This document shows positions 56,947-64,000 of a stretch of DNA of 64,000 bases, in pieces. The notes below the pieces were generated by a model that ran no database searches, had not been told where the DNA came from, and saw only the letters and a list, made by a program, of their open reading frames with translations. The position numbers and the translations under genes are program-made. Source of the stretch: Bacillaceae bacterium IKA-2 (GTDB lineage Bacteria; Bacillota; Bacilli; Bacillales; Anaerobacillaceae). The first letter of the stretch is position 1. Each line of letters opens with the position of its first letter. The stretch is from contig CP134492.1 of the NCBI GenBank assembly GCA_031761875.1, positions 248,001-312,000 on the forward strand, given 5' to 3'.

Positions 56947-57399
56947 CACTCCTCCGTATAATACTCTTATTTTCTCAGCCGGACACCCCAAAGCGTTGAT
57001 TTTGTCTGCTAAATATTGGCAAACCGGAAAGAAACGATCTCCTTTTTCGAAAAGCAATTTCAGGTTCTCCTCATAGCCCACTCTTTTTTCCGCAAAAGTA
57101 GCGTCCACTCCTCGAATACTAGTGATCAAGGGAAGTTTAGTTTTTTCGTGAAAAGGAAGTAGTAATAATCCTAATTGACCATGGTGAGCATGTATAAGGG
57201 AAATATTATTTTTTTGTACGTATTCTTCTGGTGATAAAATTTCACTTAAATAATAGACTTTCTCATTAAGAAGAGGAGGGTCTATTATATATTTAGGTTG
57301 TCGGATTAAATGGATATACTCATAACCTGGAACTTCTCTTATTTGTGGAATATATTGAGTTGCGTCTAACCGTAAGTTTAAATGAATAACTTTAGGCAT
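56947..57399 (-). pseudogene. GT4 glycosyltransferase, N-terminal part, cut off by IS21
   Basis: About 151 codons from ATG 57399 (GAAAGGAG upstream). The N-terminal GT-B domain is visible: MPKVIHLNLRLDATQYIPQI, ISLIHAHHGQLGLLLLPF, TSIRGVDATF, RFFPVCQYLADKINALGC and AEKIRVLYGGV. The frame then runs straight into the IS21 tip, whose TGA (56944-56946) ends it. The substrate is unknown; surface or spore polysaccharide is likely. Confidence 0.82.
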
Positions 57400-57417
57400 T
57401 TTGTAAACTCCTTTCAA

Positions 57418-57638
57418 AATTAAGTTAAAACAATAATATTTGCTTTAAAACTATCTAATGCGAAAAGGTAATTTTGGTATGGTTAAAAGTATCTATTAAA
57501 TTAGATTCGGGCTGAAATCTCCACATATCTACTAGACAGGTTTATATTGAATATGCTTAAGAAAATTGAAGAGGAGTTAGTTAGTAAAAGAATCTAACAA
57601 AGTTGAGTTAATTTCAAAATGAACACGAGGGAGAAATC
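57418..57638. other. Intergenic region upstream of the glycosyltransferase remnant
   Basis: 221 bp, AT-rich; presumably the promoter of the minus-strand glycosyltransferase-kinase operon. No strong motif pair recognised. Confidence 0.35.
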
Positions 57639-58009
57639 ATGGTCATTGACTATGACCGAGCAAATTATGGCCTGACAATGGATGATTTCAGATATTTGGT
57701 ATACTCTCTTTCTAATAGAGGTAAGCATGTTGAAAAGTTGAGTTTCCTTTTTGATAACTATTTCAATGGTGTCCAAAAGATGAAGTGTACGAGAGTTTGT
57801 ATGAAGCAGATACAATCTTTTCGCACCATGTTCATAAGGAGATTACCAGATTTTAAAAAAAGAAGAAGTTAGAGAAGCTGGAAAAAGATGAAACGGTACT
57901 TGGAGGATTAACAAATTGGGTTGAAATTGAGAGAAGAAAAAGAAAATATATGCTACAGCGTTATTCAGAAAGTTATGTAGAAAATCGATATAACGATGAG
58001 CTCGCATAA
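57639..58009 (+). pseudogene. Frameshifted remnant of a small gene
   Basis: A start at 57639 (GAGGGAG upstream) gives MVIDYDRANYGLTMDDFRYL, but the likely continuation needs frame changes. EVYESLYEADTIFSHHVHKE lies in the next frame (about 57780-57857) and TVLGGLTNWVEIERRKRKYM in another (57875-58009). The composite would be about 120 residues, charged and helical. No family recognised. A terminator follows at 58012. Confidence 0.45.
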
Positions 58010-58011
58010 TG

Positions 58012-58047
58012 AAAAACGGAGTACCAAAGAATTGGACTCCGTTTTTT
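58012..58047 (+). terminator. Terminator after the small remnant
   Basis: AAAACGGAGTACCA / TGGACTCCGTTTTTT stem-loop. Confidence 0.88.
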
Positions 58048-58255
58048 CCTGTTATCTATAGTAAGGAAAGTATGGGTATGGGTGATACCTATAAGATTGA
58101 TGTAGAATTAATAAAATAGATAAATTGTAATAATCCATGACTTAAACTTATTTTTTATATTAAAATAGTATTATTAGTTAATTTATTCTATTATCGGGGT
58201 TTTTGGGGGATTATGTAGAGGATTTTAAGCATCATAAGAAAAGGGGTCTTAAGAA

Positions 58256-59290
58256 TTGGATAATTTAAATCTTATTTTTCTAAGTATTGGATTTGTTAGT
58301 TTACTCATAGCTTTACTCATATTAATATTTAACTTTGTTAGAAAAAACTATAAAACTTCTGTAGGTACAATACTTTTAGCATTAACAGGGTTTAGTTTTT
58401 TATTAGTTGGTATAGGAGTACCTAATTTAAAGGAAGAAATAATAAGTGTAGAATCTAAGGGAGAAGAAGTACTTACTCTTACAGAAGAAGCAACGTCTGA
58501 AGGAGAAGATTATTCTGAGATAAGTAATGAAACAGAGATGCAGAAGATTGCGAGGGAATTGGTCGGGAAGGAGATGTCAAAGCAAGTCGGGTTAAAGGAG
58601 TGGAGTATTATAGAAAATAAAGTTACTTCTGATAATTATGTCTTTAATATAGCTGACTATGAGAAGCCTGTAGGAGACATGAGAAAGGTATGGATTGAAG
58701 GTTATGTAAAAGCTACTTCGGCTGATGATGGTAGCACAGGAAACGTAGGATACAATCTAGAACTCTATCAAATGAAGGATGATAGTAAATGGTATATTGG
58801 TAAACATTGGGGAGTGTTATCCCACCTTGAAGTAACAGAAGAACCAGTAGTATTTGAAGATAAAAGATTTCTTTCTGATAGTGCAGAATTGATTATTGAT
58901 GAGGAGACAGGTCGCTTATCAACATACAATGTACCTGAGTATGGAGAATCGTTCGAAGAAGCCAATCCGACAACAGAAAAAGATTTAATAGGTGCATGGC
59001 ATTGGAGTGGGTTAGATGACTACTATATGATTCTAAGAAAAGATTATACCTTTAGTTATTTTGAAGCATATGAAGAGTATTTTTCTGAAGGAACCTATAC
59101 GGTAAATCAGTCTGGCGACTACTATGAGGTGGATGTGAATTATACGACTGGTCAAAATGATAGTCTCATGACGATTAAACTCATTAATAAAAATCATCTT
59201 GAGGGAAATATGGATGGAGATTATTGGGACGCTGAGAGAGTGAATAGTTCATTTGGAGAGGATGTCTTAAACCATATTAAAGCGAAGTAA
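58256..59290 (+). CDS. Membrane-anchored protein of unknown function
   Basis: This is 344 residues from TTG 58256 (AAGGGG upstream). Two N-terminal hydrophobic helices (about residues 5-26 and 36-54) are followed by an acidic extracellular or cytosolic part. Its C-terminal 90 residues (DLIGAWHWSGLDDYYMILRK, then EGTYTVNQSGDYYEVDV and LEGNMDGDYWDAERV) look like a lipocalin-like beta-barrel repeat. No family name can be given. It stands alone between mobile remnants. Confidence 0.65.
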   Translation: MDNLNLIFLSIGFVSLLIALLILIFNFVRKNYKTSVGTILLALTGFSFLLVGIGVPNLKEEIISVESKGEEVLTLTEEATSEGEDYSEISNETEMQKIARELVGKEMSKQVGLKEWSIIENKVTSDNYVFNIADYEKPVGDMRKVWIEGYVKATSADDGSTGNVGYNLELYQMKDDSKWYIGKHWGVLSHLEVTEEPVVFEDKRFLSDSAELIIDEETGRLSTYNVPEYGESFEEANPTTEKDLIGAWHWSGLDDYYMILRKDYTFSYFEAYEEYFSEGTYTVNQSGDYYEVDVNYTTGQNDSLMTIKLINKNHLEGNMDGDYWDAERVNSSFGEDVLNHIKAK

Positions 59291-59697
59291 TAGACAATTA
59301 ATTTGATTTTAGGTAGAAAACAGGATGTACATTAGAATTAAAAAATGGTTAGTAATAGTAATATATAAGGTATTGTGAAAGGTTTCTTTAGATTATAAAG
59401 AAGCCTTTGGGATGAGTTGTTTGAAAGAAAATGTGGAGCTGTTCCAATTGTTCCAATTGAAGATTTTGCATTTTGGAATACTCCAGGAAGAAAGGTTTTG
59501 AAAATTAGTGGTAAAGTATAGAGTAGAAATAATTCTTGATAAAAAGTGGCTTAATAAAATTAATGATTATTAAAACCCAAAAATGTTTATGATACTCTAA
59601 AAGTGGCCCATTAATAGAATAATATCAATTGAAAAACGGTCCAGTACTTTAACACTAATCTCTTACTGTTATGATGGCAGTAAAGGGGTGGGATGGA
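59291..59697. other. Non-coding region, probable left end of the second IS21-type element
   Basis: About 400 bp without a supported gene. The left end of the interrupted IS21-type element should be here, perhaps near 59589-59640 (TGATACTCTAAAAGTGGCCC and onward). Its right end is outside the window, so the inverted repeat cannot be checked. Confidence 0.4.
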
Positions 59698-60495
59698 GTG
59701 ATTGAGATAATGGACAAACATGCAATAATAAAACTAAAGCAGCAAGGTGTATCCAATAGAAAAGCTGCCAAGCTTTTAAACATCAATCGGAAAACAGTCG
59801 CAATCTATTGGAATGAGTACCAGAAGAACAATACTCTGTTGAATGCCTTAGACGTTAATAAAAAAGAAGTACAAGAAGTACAAGAAAAAATATGCGAGGC
59901 ACCAAAGTATAATGCTCAAAATAGAAAGCCAAGAAAGTACACAGCAGAAATCGATACCAGATTAGACGAAATCCTAGAGAGTGAATCTGAAAAGTGTAAA
60001 GAGTTAGGTCGACATAAACAACAGCTGACTAATTTGCAAATTCACCAAATGCTAGTCAATGAAAAGTTTGATATTGGATATACAACTATTACAAATAAAA
60101 TCAGAGAAAAAAGAAACAAACCTAAGGAATGCTTTATTAAACAATCATATGATTTAGGGCAAAGACTTGAATATGATTTTGGCGAAGTGAAGTTAGAAAT
60201 AAACGGGGAGATCAATACCTATCATCTAGCTGTACTATCTTCACCAGCTGCTGATTTCAGATGGGCGTATTTATATAAGAATCAAAAGCAAGACGTCTTT
60301 ATGGATTCTCATGTGCGTTTCTTCGATATGTTAGGTGGCGTTTATTCAGAGATTGTGTACGACAATATGAGAAATGTAGTATCAAAATTCATAGGTAAAA
60401 CTGAAAAAGTCCTCAATGAGAATTTGCTAAAATTGTCACTCTACTACGGATTCGATATCAACGTCACTAATTGTTTCAGTGGAAACGAGAAGGGT
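59698..60495 (+). pseudogene. istA: Second IS21-type transposase IstA, interrupted by RIT element
   Basis: About 266 codons from GTG 59698 (ATG 59710 possible). The N-terminal HTH is QGVSNRKAAKLLNINRKTVA. Part of the rve core has catalytic Asp in RLEYDFGEVKLEI and YSEIVYDNMRNVV. Homology stops at CFSGNEKG (60495), exactly where the RIT element begins. The expected next residues HV are encoded at 63996-64000, after the RIT element. Different from the istA at 54565. Disrupted, probably inactive unless the RIT element excises. Confidence 0.88.
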
Positions 60496-60532
60496 AATGA
60501 AAAGTATATGATAATGTAAAGTAAGGCTGTTA
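60488..60532 (+). repeat. RIT left terminal inverted repeat
   Basis: Starts AGAAGGGTAATGAAAAG and is the exact reverse complement of 63925-63969. It contains ATAATGTAAAGTAA at 60511-60524; the inverted motif recurs at 60564-60577. Confidence 0.92.
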
Positions 60533-60596
60533 AATAACCGTAAGTAAAGGATCCCTCGCTGTTTTACTTTACATTATCTGCAACGCAAACACTATT

Positions 60597-61616
60597 TTAT
60601 TTATCAAATCTTTTTAGCCATTCCAATAAATCTCCACTTTTTTGCCAAGAAGGTGCACCTTTTGGTACAACATCTGTATATGCTTTTTCAATTGCTTCTC
60701 TTTTTTGTTTTGAATATACCTTAGCGTAAATTTCAGTTGTTTGGACAGAACGGTGACCTAGTATATCACGGATGTATATGAGATTAACTCCTGCTTGGAG
60801 TAAGTGCATAGCTTTTGAATGTCTCAGACAATGACAGCTAAATCGTTCTGGGATTAATATTTGATCTTTAATACGAGCCTTGCGTGCATATTTATCTAGT
60901 ATGTAATTCACCCCTGCCCGGGTCAGTTTTTCTCCTCTTTTGTTACAGAACAATGGGTACATGTTTGCTGACAAACTTAACAGCCCCTGCTCATCCATAT
61001 ATCGATTTAATAAATCTAACGGAGCATCCATCAGAGGGACTATCCGGGCTTTATTCCCCTTACCAATTAACTTTACAGTACATGGTCTGTCAAAACGTAC
61101 TTGTGACGGAGTGAGGTCAATGATTTCCTGTACTCTTCCACCGCTTTCATACATAATTGACAAAAGAGCAAGATCTCTTCGTCCTATTTTAGTTGACTGA
61201 TCAGGCATTTCCAAAAGTAGTCTGATCCCATTAAGCGTTAGGTAACTGATTGATTTTGTTTCTGTTTTCTTAACCCGGATTCCAAGGATTCTCTGCCATT
61301 CCAAAAGATTATCGGGGCTCTGATACTGGAGATATTGGAAGAAAGAGTGTAATGCCGCAAGGCGGACGTTCCTTGTGGCTGTACTACAGCCACGCTCTGT
61401 TTCTATCCAGTCAAGAAAGTGAATAACCATTTCCTTATTAATCATGCCCAGCGTCAGAGAATTTGTTTTTATTCCTTTTTTATCCTTGATAAATGTAAGG
61501 AAAAGTACAAATGTGTCTCTATAAGAGGCAATCGTATTTATACTGAACCCCATTTCTCCTGGCAGGTATTTTGTAAGAAATCCTGTCAGATAGCGAGAGA
61601 AATCAGTCGGCTTCAT
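60597..61616 (-). CDS. RIT tyrosine recombinase C
   Basis: This is 339 residues. A SAM-like N-terminal core-binding domain (TIASYRDTFVLFLTFIKDKK) precedes the catalytic domain with Arg in YESGGRVQEIIDL, HCLRHSKAMHLLQ (HxxR), LGHRSVQTTEIYAKV (His and nucleophilic Tyr). All active-site residues are present. ATG 61616 with GGAGGTT upstream. Third gene in the minus-strand trio; overlaps the previous gene by 14 nt. Confidence 0.92.
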   Translation of the reverse strand: MKPTDFSRYLTGFLTKYLPGEMGFSINTIASYRDTFVLFLTFIKDKKGIKTNSLTLGMINKEMVIHFLDWIETERGCSTATRNVRLAALHSFFQYLQYQSPDNLLEWQRILGIRVKKTETKSISYLTLNGIRLLLEMPDQSTKIGRRDLALLSIMYESGGRVQEIIDLTPSQVRFDRPCTVKLIGKGNKARIVPLMDAPLDLLNRYMDEQGLLSLSANMYPLFCNKRGEKLTRAGVNYILDKYARKARIKDQILIPERFSCHCLRHSKAMHLLQAGVNLIYIRDILGHRSVQTTEIYAKVYSKQKREAIEKAYTDVVPKGAPSWQKSGDLLEWLKRFDK

Positions 61617-62574
61617 AATGGTCAACCTCCGGAAATACATAGGCACAAACGTTATCTACTTCTCTAATTAAATCAGGGTACATGTCAGATGTTAGCCTTA
61701 CATACTTATCTGTAGCCTCTAATGACTGATGCCCAAGATATTTTGATAATATTGGGAGTGAGTAGTATAAATCTAGCCCAGCTTCTGACATTTTCACAAG
61801 AGAGTGTACACTGAAAGTGTGACGAAAGTCATGCATTCTTGGGCCAAAACCCTTCCCACCATGTGGAATTCCTGCATTCCAGAGTATTTTTCTGAACCAT
61901 TCATATATTGCCTTGGCATTACATTTTTGCCCATTGTTCTTGATAAAAAAATAACCTTTCGGTTCATATTTGCCGGGACGAACATTCCTATATTGAATAC
62001 ACACCTCAGTTAGTGTTTCAGATAATGGGAGTATTCGGTCTTTGCCGTTTTTCGTTTCCCTGACAATAATATTTTTTGCATCAAGATCAACATCCTTACA
62101 TGTTAGGGATAACGCTTCGCTGATACGGATGCCACAGCCATATAGCATTCTAAATAAAGCGGGGAGTACATACACAGTTGTTTCAAATCGTCTATTAACT
62201 TTAAGCGTATCACATGCATCGAAGAATGCATTCACTTCCTTTTTCGAGAAAATATGTGGTACAAACGTACTGCTGTACTTTTTAGGCAATCTCGGTATAT
62301 GTGATGGATATCCCATATCATTTAAATAGGCGGAAAATTTTGCAATATAATGAATCCTCGCATAACGTGTCTTGTCTGATTCATTTGGACGCTTCTCACT
62401 CCATTTATCAACAATCTCCTTTGATAGACCGAGTTTTAATACGGCATTATCTATTGTAAATCTGTCAAATAACGAAAGTGTGTAAGTGGCATCAACAAAC
62501 TTGTAACCGAGGTTTCTTTTGAAATCAATGTACTGTTCGATTAAACCAGCATAAATACCACAATAGTTCGGCAT
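61603..62574 (-). CDS. RIT tyrosine recombinase B
   Basis: This is 323 residues. The catalytic domain has Arg in YGCGIRISEALSLT, MHDFRHTFSVHSL (HxxR) and LGHQSLEATDKYVRL (His, Tyr). ATG 62574 (AAGGAGGT six bases upstream) overlaps the stop of recombinase A; ATG 62577 is the only close rival. Middle gene of the trio. Confidence 0.92.
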   Translation of the reverse strand: MPNYCGIYAGLIEQYIDFKRNLGYKFVDATYTLSLFDRFTIDNAVLKLGLSKEIVDKWSEKRPNESDKTRYARIHYIAKFSAYLNDMGYPSHIPRLPKKYSSTFVPHIFSKKEVNAFFDACDTLKVNRRFETTVYVLPALFRMLYGCGIRISEALSLTCKDVDLDAKNIIVRETKNGKDRILPLSETLTEVCIQYRNVRPGKYEPKGYFFIKNNGQKCNAKAIYEWFRKILWNAGIPHGGKGFGPRMHDFRHTFSVHSLVKMSEAGLDLYYSLPILSKYLGHQSLEATDKYVRLTSDMYPDLIREVDNVCAYVFPEVDHYEAD

Positions 62575-63821
62575 CATTCCACCTCCTTGGCATAAAATGG
62601 CGTTTTTAAGAGTGGAACATCTAATGCGCATTGGCTCAAAGATGTTAAGTCTATTCGTAAATAAGTTTTTGTGCTTTCGGTATTCTTGTGACCTAGCACT
62701 TCTGATATAACATGGATGGGTATTTTTTGTTCCAGTAGTTGCCCAGCAAGACTGTGCCTCAAAGCATGAGGACCATGTTTCTTTTCTGTTATGTTTTTAA
62801 TGCCAGCACGACGGAGATAAAAAGTAACAATGCTATGCAAAGTCGATCTATTTAGGCAGTTATATGGCGGGATTGCATGTAGGAAGACATAAGGAAGATC
62901 AGATTTAGGCCGTCCATACTTCAGATAATCGATAATAGCCTCTCCTATTTCTATTAAAAGTGGATGCTCAATCTTATTTTTAGTCTTTTGTTGAACAAGT
63001 GTAATTGTATTCTTTTCCCAGTGTATGTTTTCAAACTTCAACAGACAGATGTCAGAAGCCCTCAATCCCAATCGTGCAGCCAATAGTATCATAGCAGCAT
63101 CACGCTTCCCTTTTGGGCTACTTCTGTCAACAGTATTGATTAATGATTCAACTTCATTTTTCGTATATGTCGTGGGTAGTTTACATTGCTTCTTGTAATT
63201 GTCTTTTGGAATTAGGTATGAAAAGTCAATCCCTGTATACCCATTGTCATGTAGATATCTCATAAACCCACGTAAAGTGGTAAGCATGCTGTGGCGCGTT
63301 GCAGGTGTATAAAAACCAAGCTGATTCACAAATCCTAAAATGTGTTGTTTTTTAATTGCTTCGGTTTCCATGACTCCTTCTTCATTAAAAAAACTAAGAA
63401 AGCGATGAAGATTTAATCGGTAATGACCAAGCGTATTTTCTGTAATACCCAAAGATTTTCGGTGATTAAGGAAATCCACCATAGGATTACCGATGCAACC
63501 ATAAAATTGGTAGGATTTCTTTGCCCTTCTGTATTGGAACGTTCCTGTAGACTGAAATTCAGTTAGAACATCCACACACCGGATTATGCTCTTTTCCCAA
63601 TGGCTAAATTCCTCGTATTTCCCAGTACCAATAAAGTCAGCTATAAATGCTCCACCTACTGACGCTGAATAATACTCAATCTGATTGTTTTCCATAAAAG
63701 TAGCCAGTTTTTGCCACGCGGAACGATATTGGCTTATCCTTGATTCGGAATAGGACATATCCCGAAGGGATTTAACTACTTCTGAGGACAGTTGTTCAAA
63801 TGTTTGATATTTTTGTTCCAT
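62574..63821 (-). CDS. RIT tyrosine recombinase A
   Basis: This 415-residue protein, the longest of the three, has an extra N-terminal domain of about 100 residues before the core-binding region (ITENTLGHYRLNLHRFLSFF). Catalytic residues are in ARLGLRASDICLL, GPHALRHSLAGQLL and LGHKNTESTKTYLRI. ATG 63821 with AGGAGG eight bases upstream. First gene of the operon; its promoter should lie in 63828-63920. Confidence 0.92.
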   Translation of the reverse strand: MEQKYQTFEQLSSEVVKSLRDMSYSESRISQYRSAWQKLATFMENNQIEYYSASVGGAFIADFIGTGKYEEFSHWEKSIIRCVDVLTEFQSTGTFQYRRAKKSYQFYGCIGNPMVDFLNHRKSLGITENTLGHYRLNLHRFLSFFNEEGVMETEAIKKQHILGFVNQLGFYTPATRHSMLTTLRGFMRYLHDNGYTGIDFSYLIPKDNYKKQCKLPTTYTKNEVESLINTVDRSSPKGKRDAAMILLAARLGLRASDICLLKFENIHWEKNTITLVQQKTKNKIEHPLLIEIGEAIIDYLKYGRPKSDLPYVFLHAIPPYNCLNRSTLHSIVTFYLRRAGIKNITEKKHGPHALRHSLAGQLLEQKIPIHVISEVLGHKNTESTKTYLRIDLTSLSQCALDVPLLKTPFYAKEVE

Positions 63822-63924
63822 AATCATAACCTCCTATATTTAACGTAGGCGACCTCGCCTATATTAAATATAGCCATTGAAAATGTAAAGTAAAACAACT
63901 AGAATCACTTTGTTTATAGTTATC

Positions 63925-63969
63925 TAACAGCCTTACTTTACATTATCATATACTTTTCATTACCCTTCT
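63925..63969 (-). repeat. RIT right terminal inverted repeat
   Basis: Exact reverse complement of 60488-60532. It continues into ACCCTTCTAATG...CATTAGAAGGGT (63962-63995), a second palindrome at the tip that has no counterpart on the left. Confidence 0.92.
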
Positions 63970-63987
63970 AATGCAAAGCTTTACATT

Positions 63988-64000
63988 AGAAGGGTCATGT
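63988..64000 (+). pseudogene. istA: Resumption of the interrupted istA
   Basis: AGAAGGGTCATGT reads (G)EKGHV in the istA frame and joins perfectly to GNEKG at 60495. The rest of istA and istB should lie beyond the window. Confidence 0.75.

Larger units (their letters stand above)
60488..63995. mobile_element. Recombinase-In-Trio (RIT) element
   Basis: 3.5 kb with three adjacent tyrosine recombinase genes on the minus strand and nothing else. The ends are 45-bp perfect inverted repeats (60488-60532 and 63925-63969). The octamer AGAAGGGT occurs at both outer edges (60488-60495, 63988-63995), consistent with a target duplication or crossover core. Removing it restores an istA frame reading GNEKGHV. 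Boundaries are therefore well supported. Confidence 0.9.

Noticed and set aside
60597-63821. Tn554-type transposon
   Set aside because: Tn554 has two recombinases and a small TnpC. Here all three proteins are full tyrosine recombinases, the ends are long inverted repeats, and no cargo is present, which fits RIT better.

Overview
The window is the replication-origin region of a low-GC, endospore-forming Firmicute of the Bacillaceae type. It begins inside dnaA (minus strand), crosses the DnaA-box-rich oriC, and then follows the classic Bacillus order away from the origin on the plus strand: rpmH, rnpA, yidD, spoIIIJ, jag, mnmE, mnmG, rsmG, noc, soj, parB, yyaC, ychF, rpsF-ssb-rpsR, yybS, gdpP, rplI, dnaC, purA, a six-tRNA cluster, walRKHIJ, an HtrA-type protease and rlmH. 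SpoIIIJ and YyaC point to a spore former. I cannot name the species; gene content and AT-rich intergenic DNA fit an alkaliphile-type genus such as Anaerobacillus or Alkalihalobacillus (weak inference).

Region 1 (1-37750) is core chromosome. Local specialities are: a small palindromic repeat family with GAATTTCATAAT ends (four copies); a perfect parS site inside a 36-bp palindromic terminator ahead of noc; a queCDEF operon with a preQ1-I riboswitch inserted between dnaC and purA; a two-PurBox operator and a good promoter for purA; an M23 LysM/G5 peptidoglycan hydrolase just before walR; and a DnaA-box cluster just before rlmH.

Region 2 (about 38240-51738) is a 13.5-kb element integrated at the last codons of rlmH, the position used by staphylococcal SCC elements. 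Direct repeats of about 20 bp (attL and attR) flank it. A large serine recombinase sits at the left edge and its reading frame runs into rlmH. The element carries a regulator and small gene before the recombinase, a gene II/X-type replication protein, a RadC-like JAB protein, a second small resolvase, and a defence-like cargo. The cargo is two C5-cytosine DNA methyltransferases flanking a DUF3883/PD-(D/E)xK-like protein (a candidate restriction-modification system) plus divergent FRG-domain and DGQHR-domain genes. This is the best candidate for an undescribed system.

Region 3 (51740-59300) is accessory chromosome. It has a two-domain kinase-like protein downstream of a GT4 glycosyltransferase gene that is broken by an IS21-family element (istA-istB), a decayed small gene, and an unrecognised membrane-anchored protein.

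Region 4 (59300-64000) is nested mobile DNA: a second, different IS21-type istA is interrupted by a Recombinase-In-Trio element (three tandem tyrosine recombinases, 45-bp perfect terminal inverted repeats). The istA frame resumes exactly at the last bases of the window.
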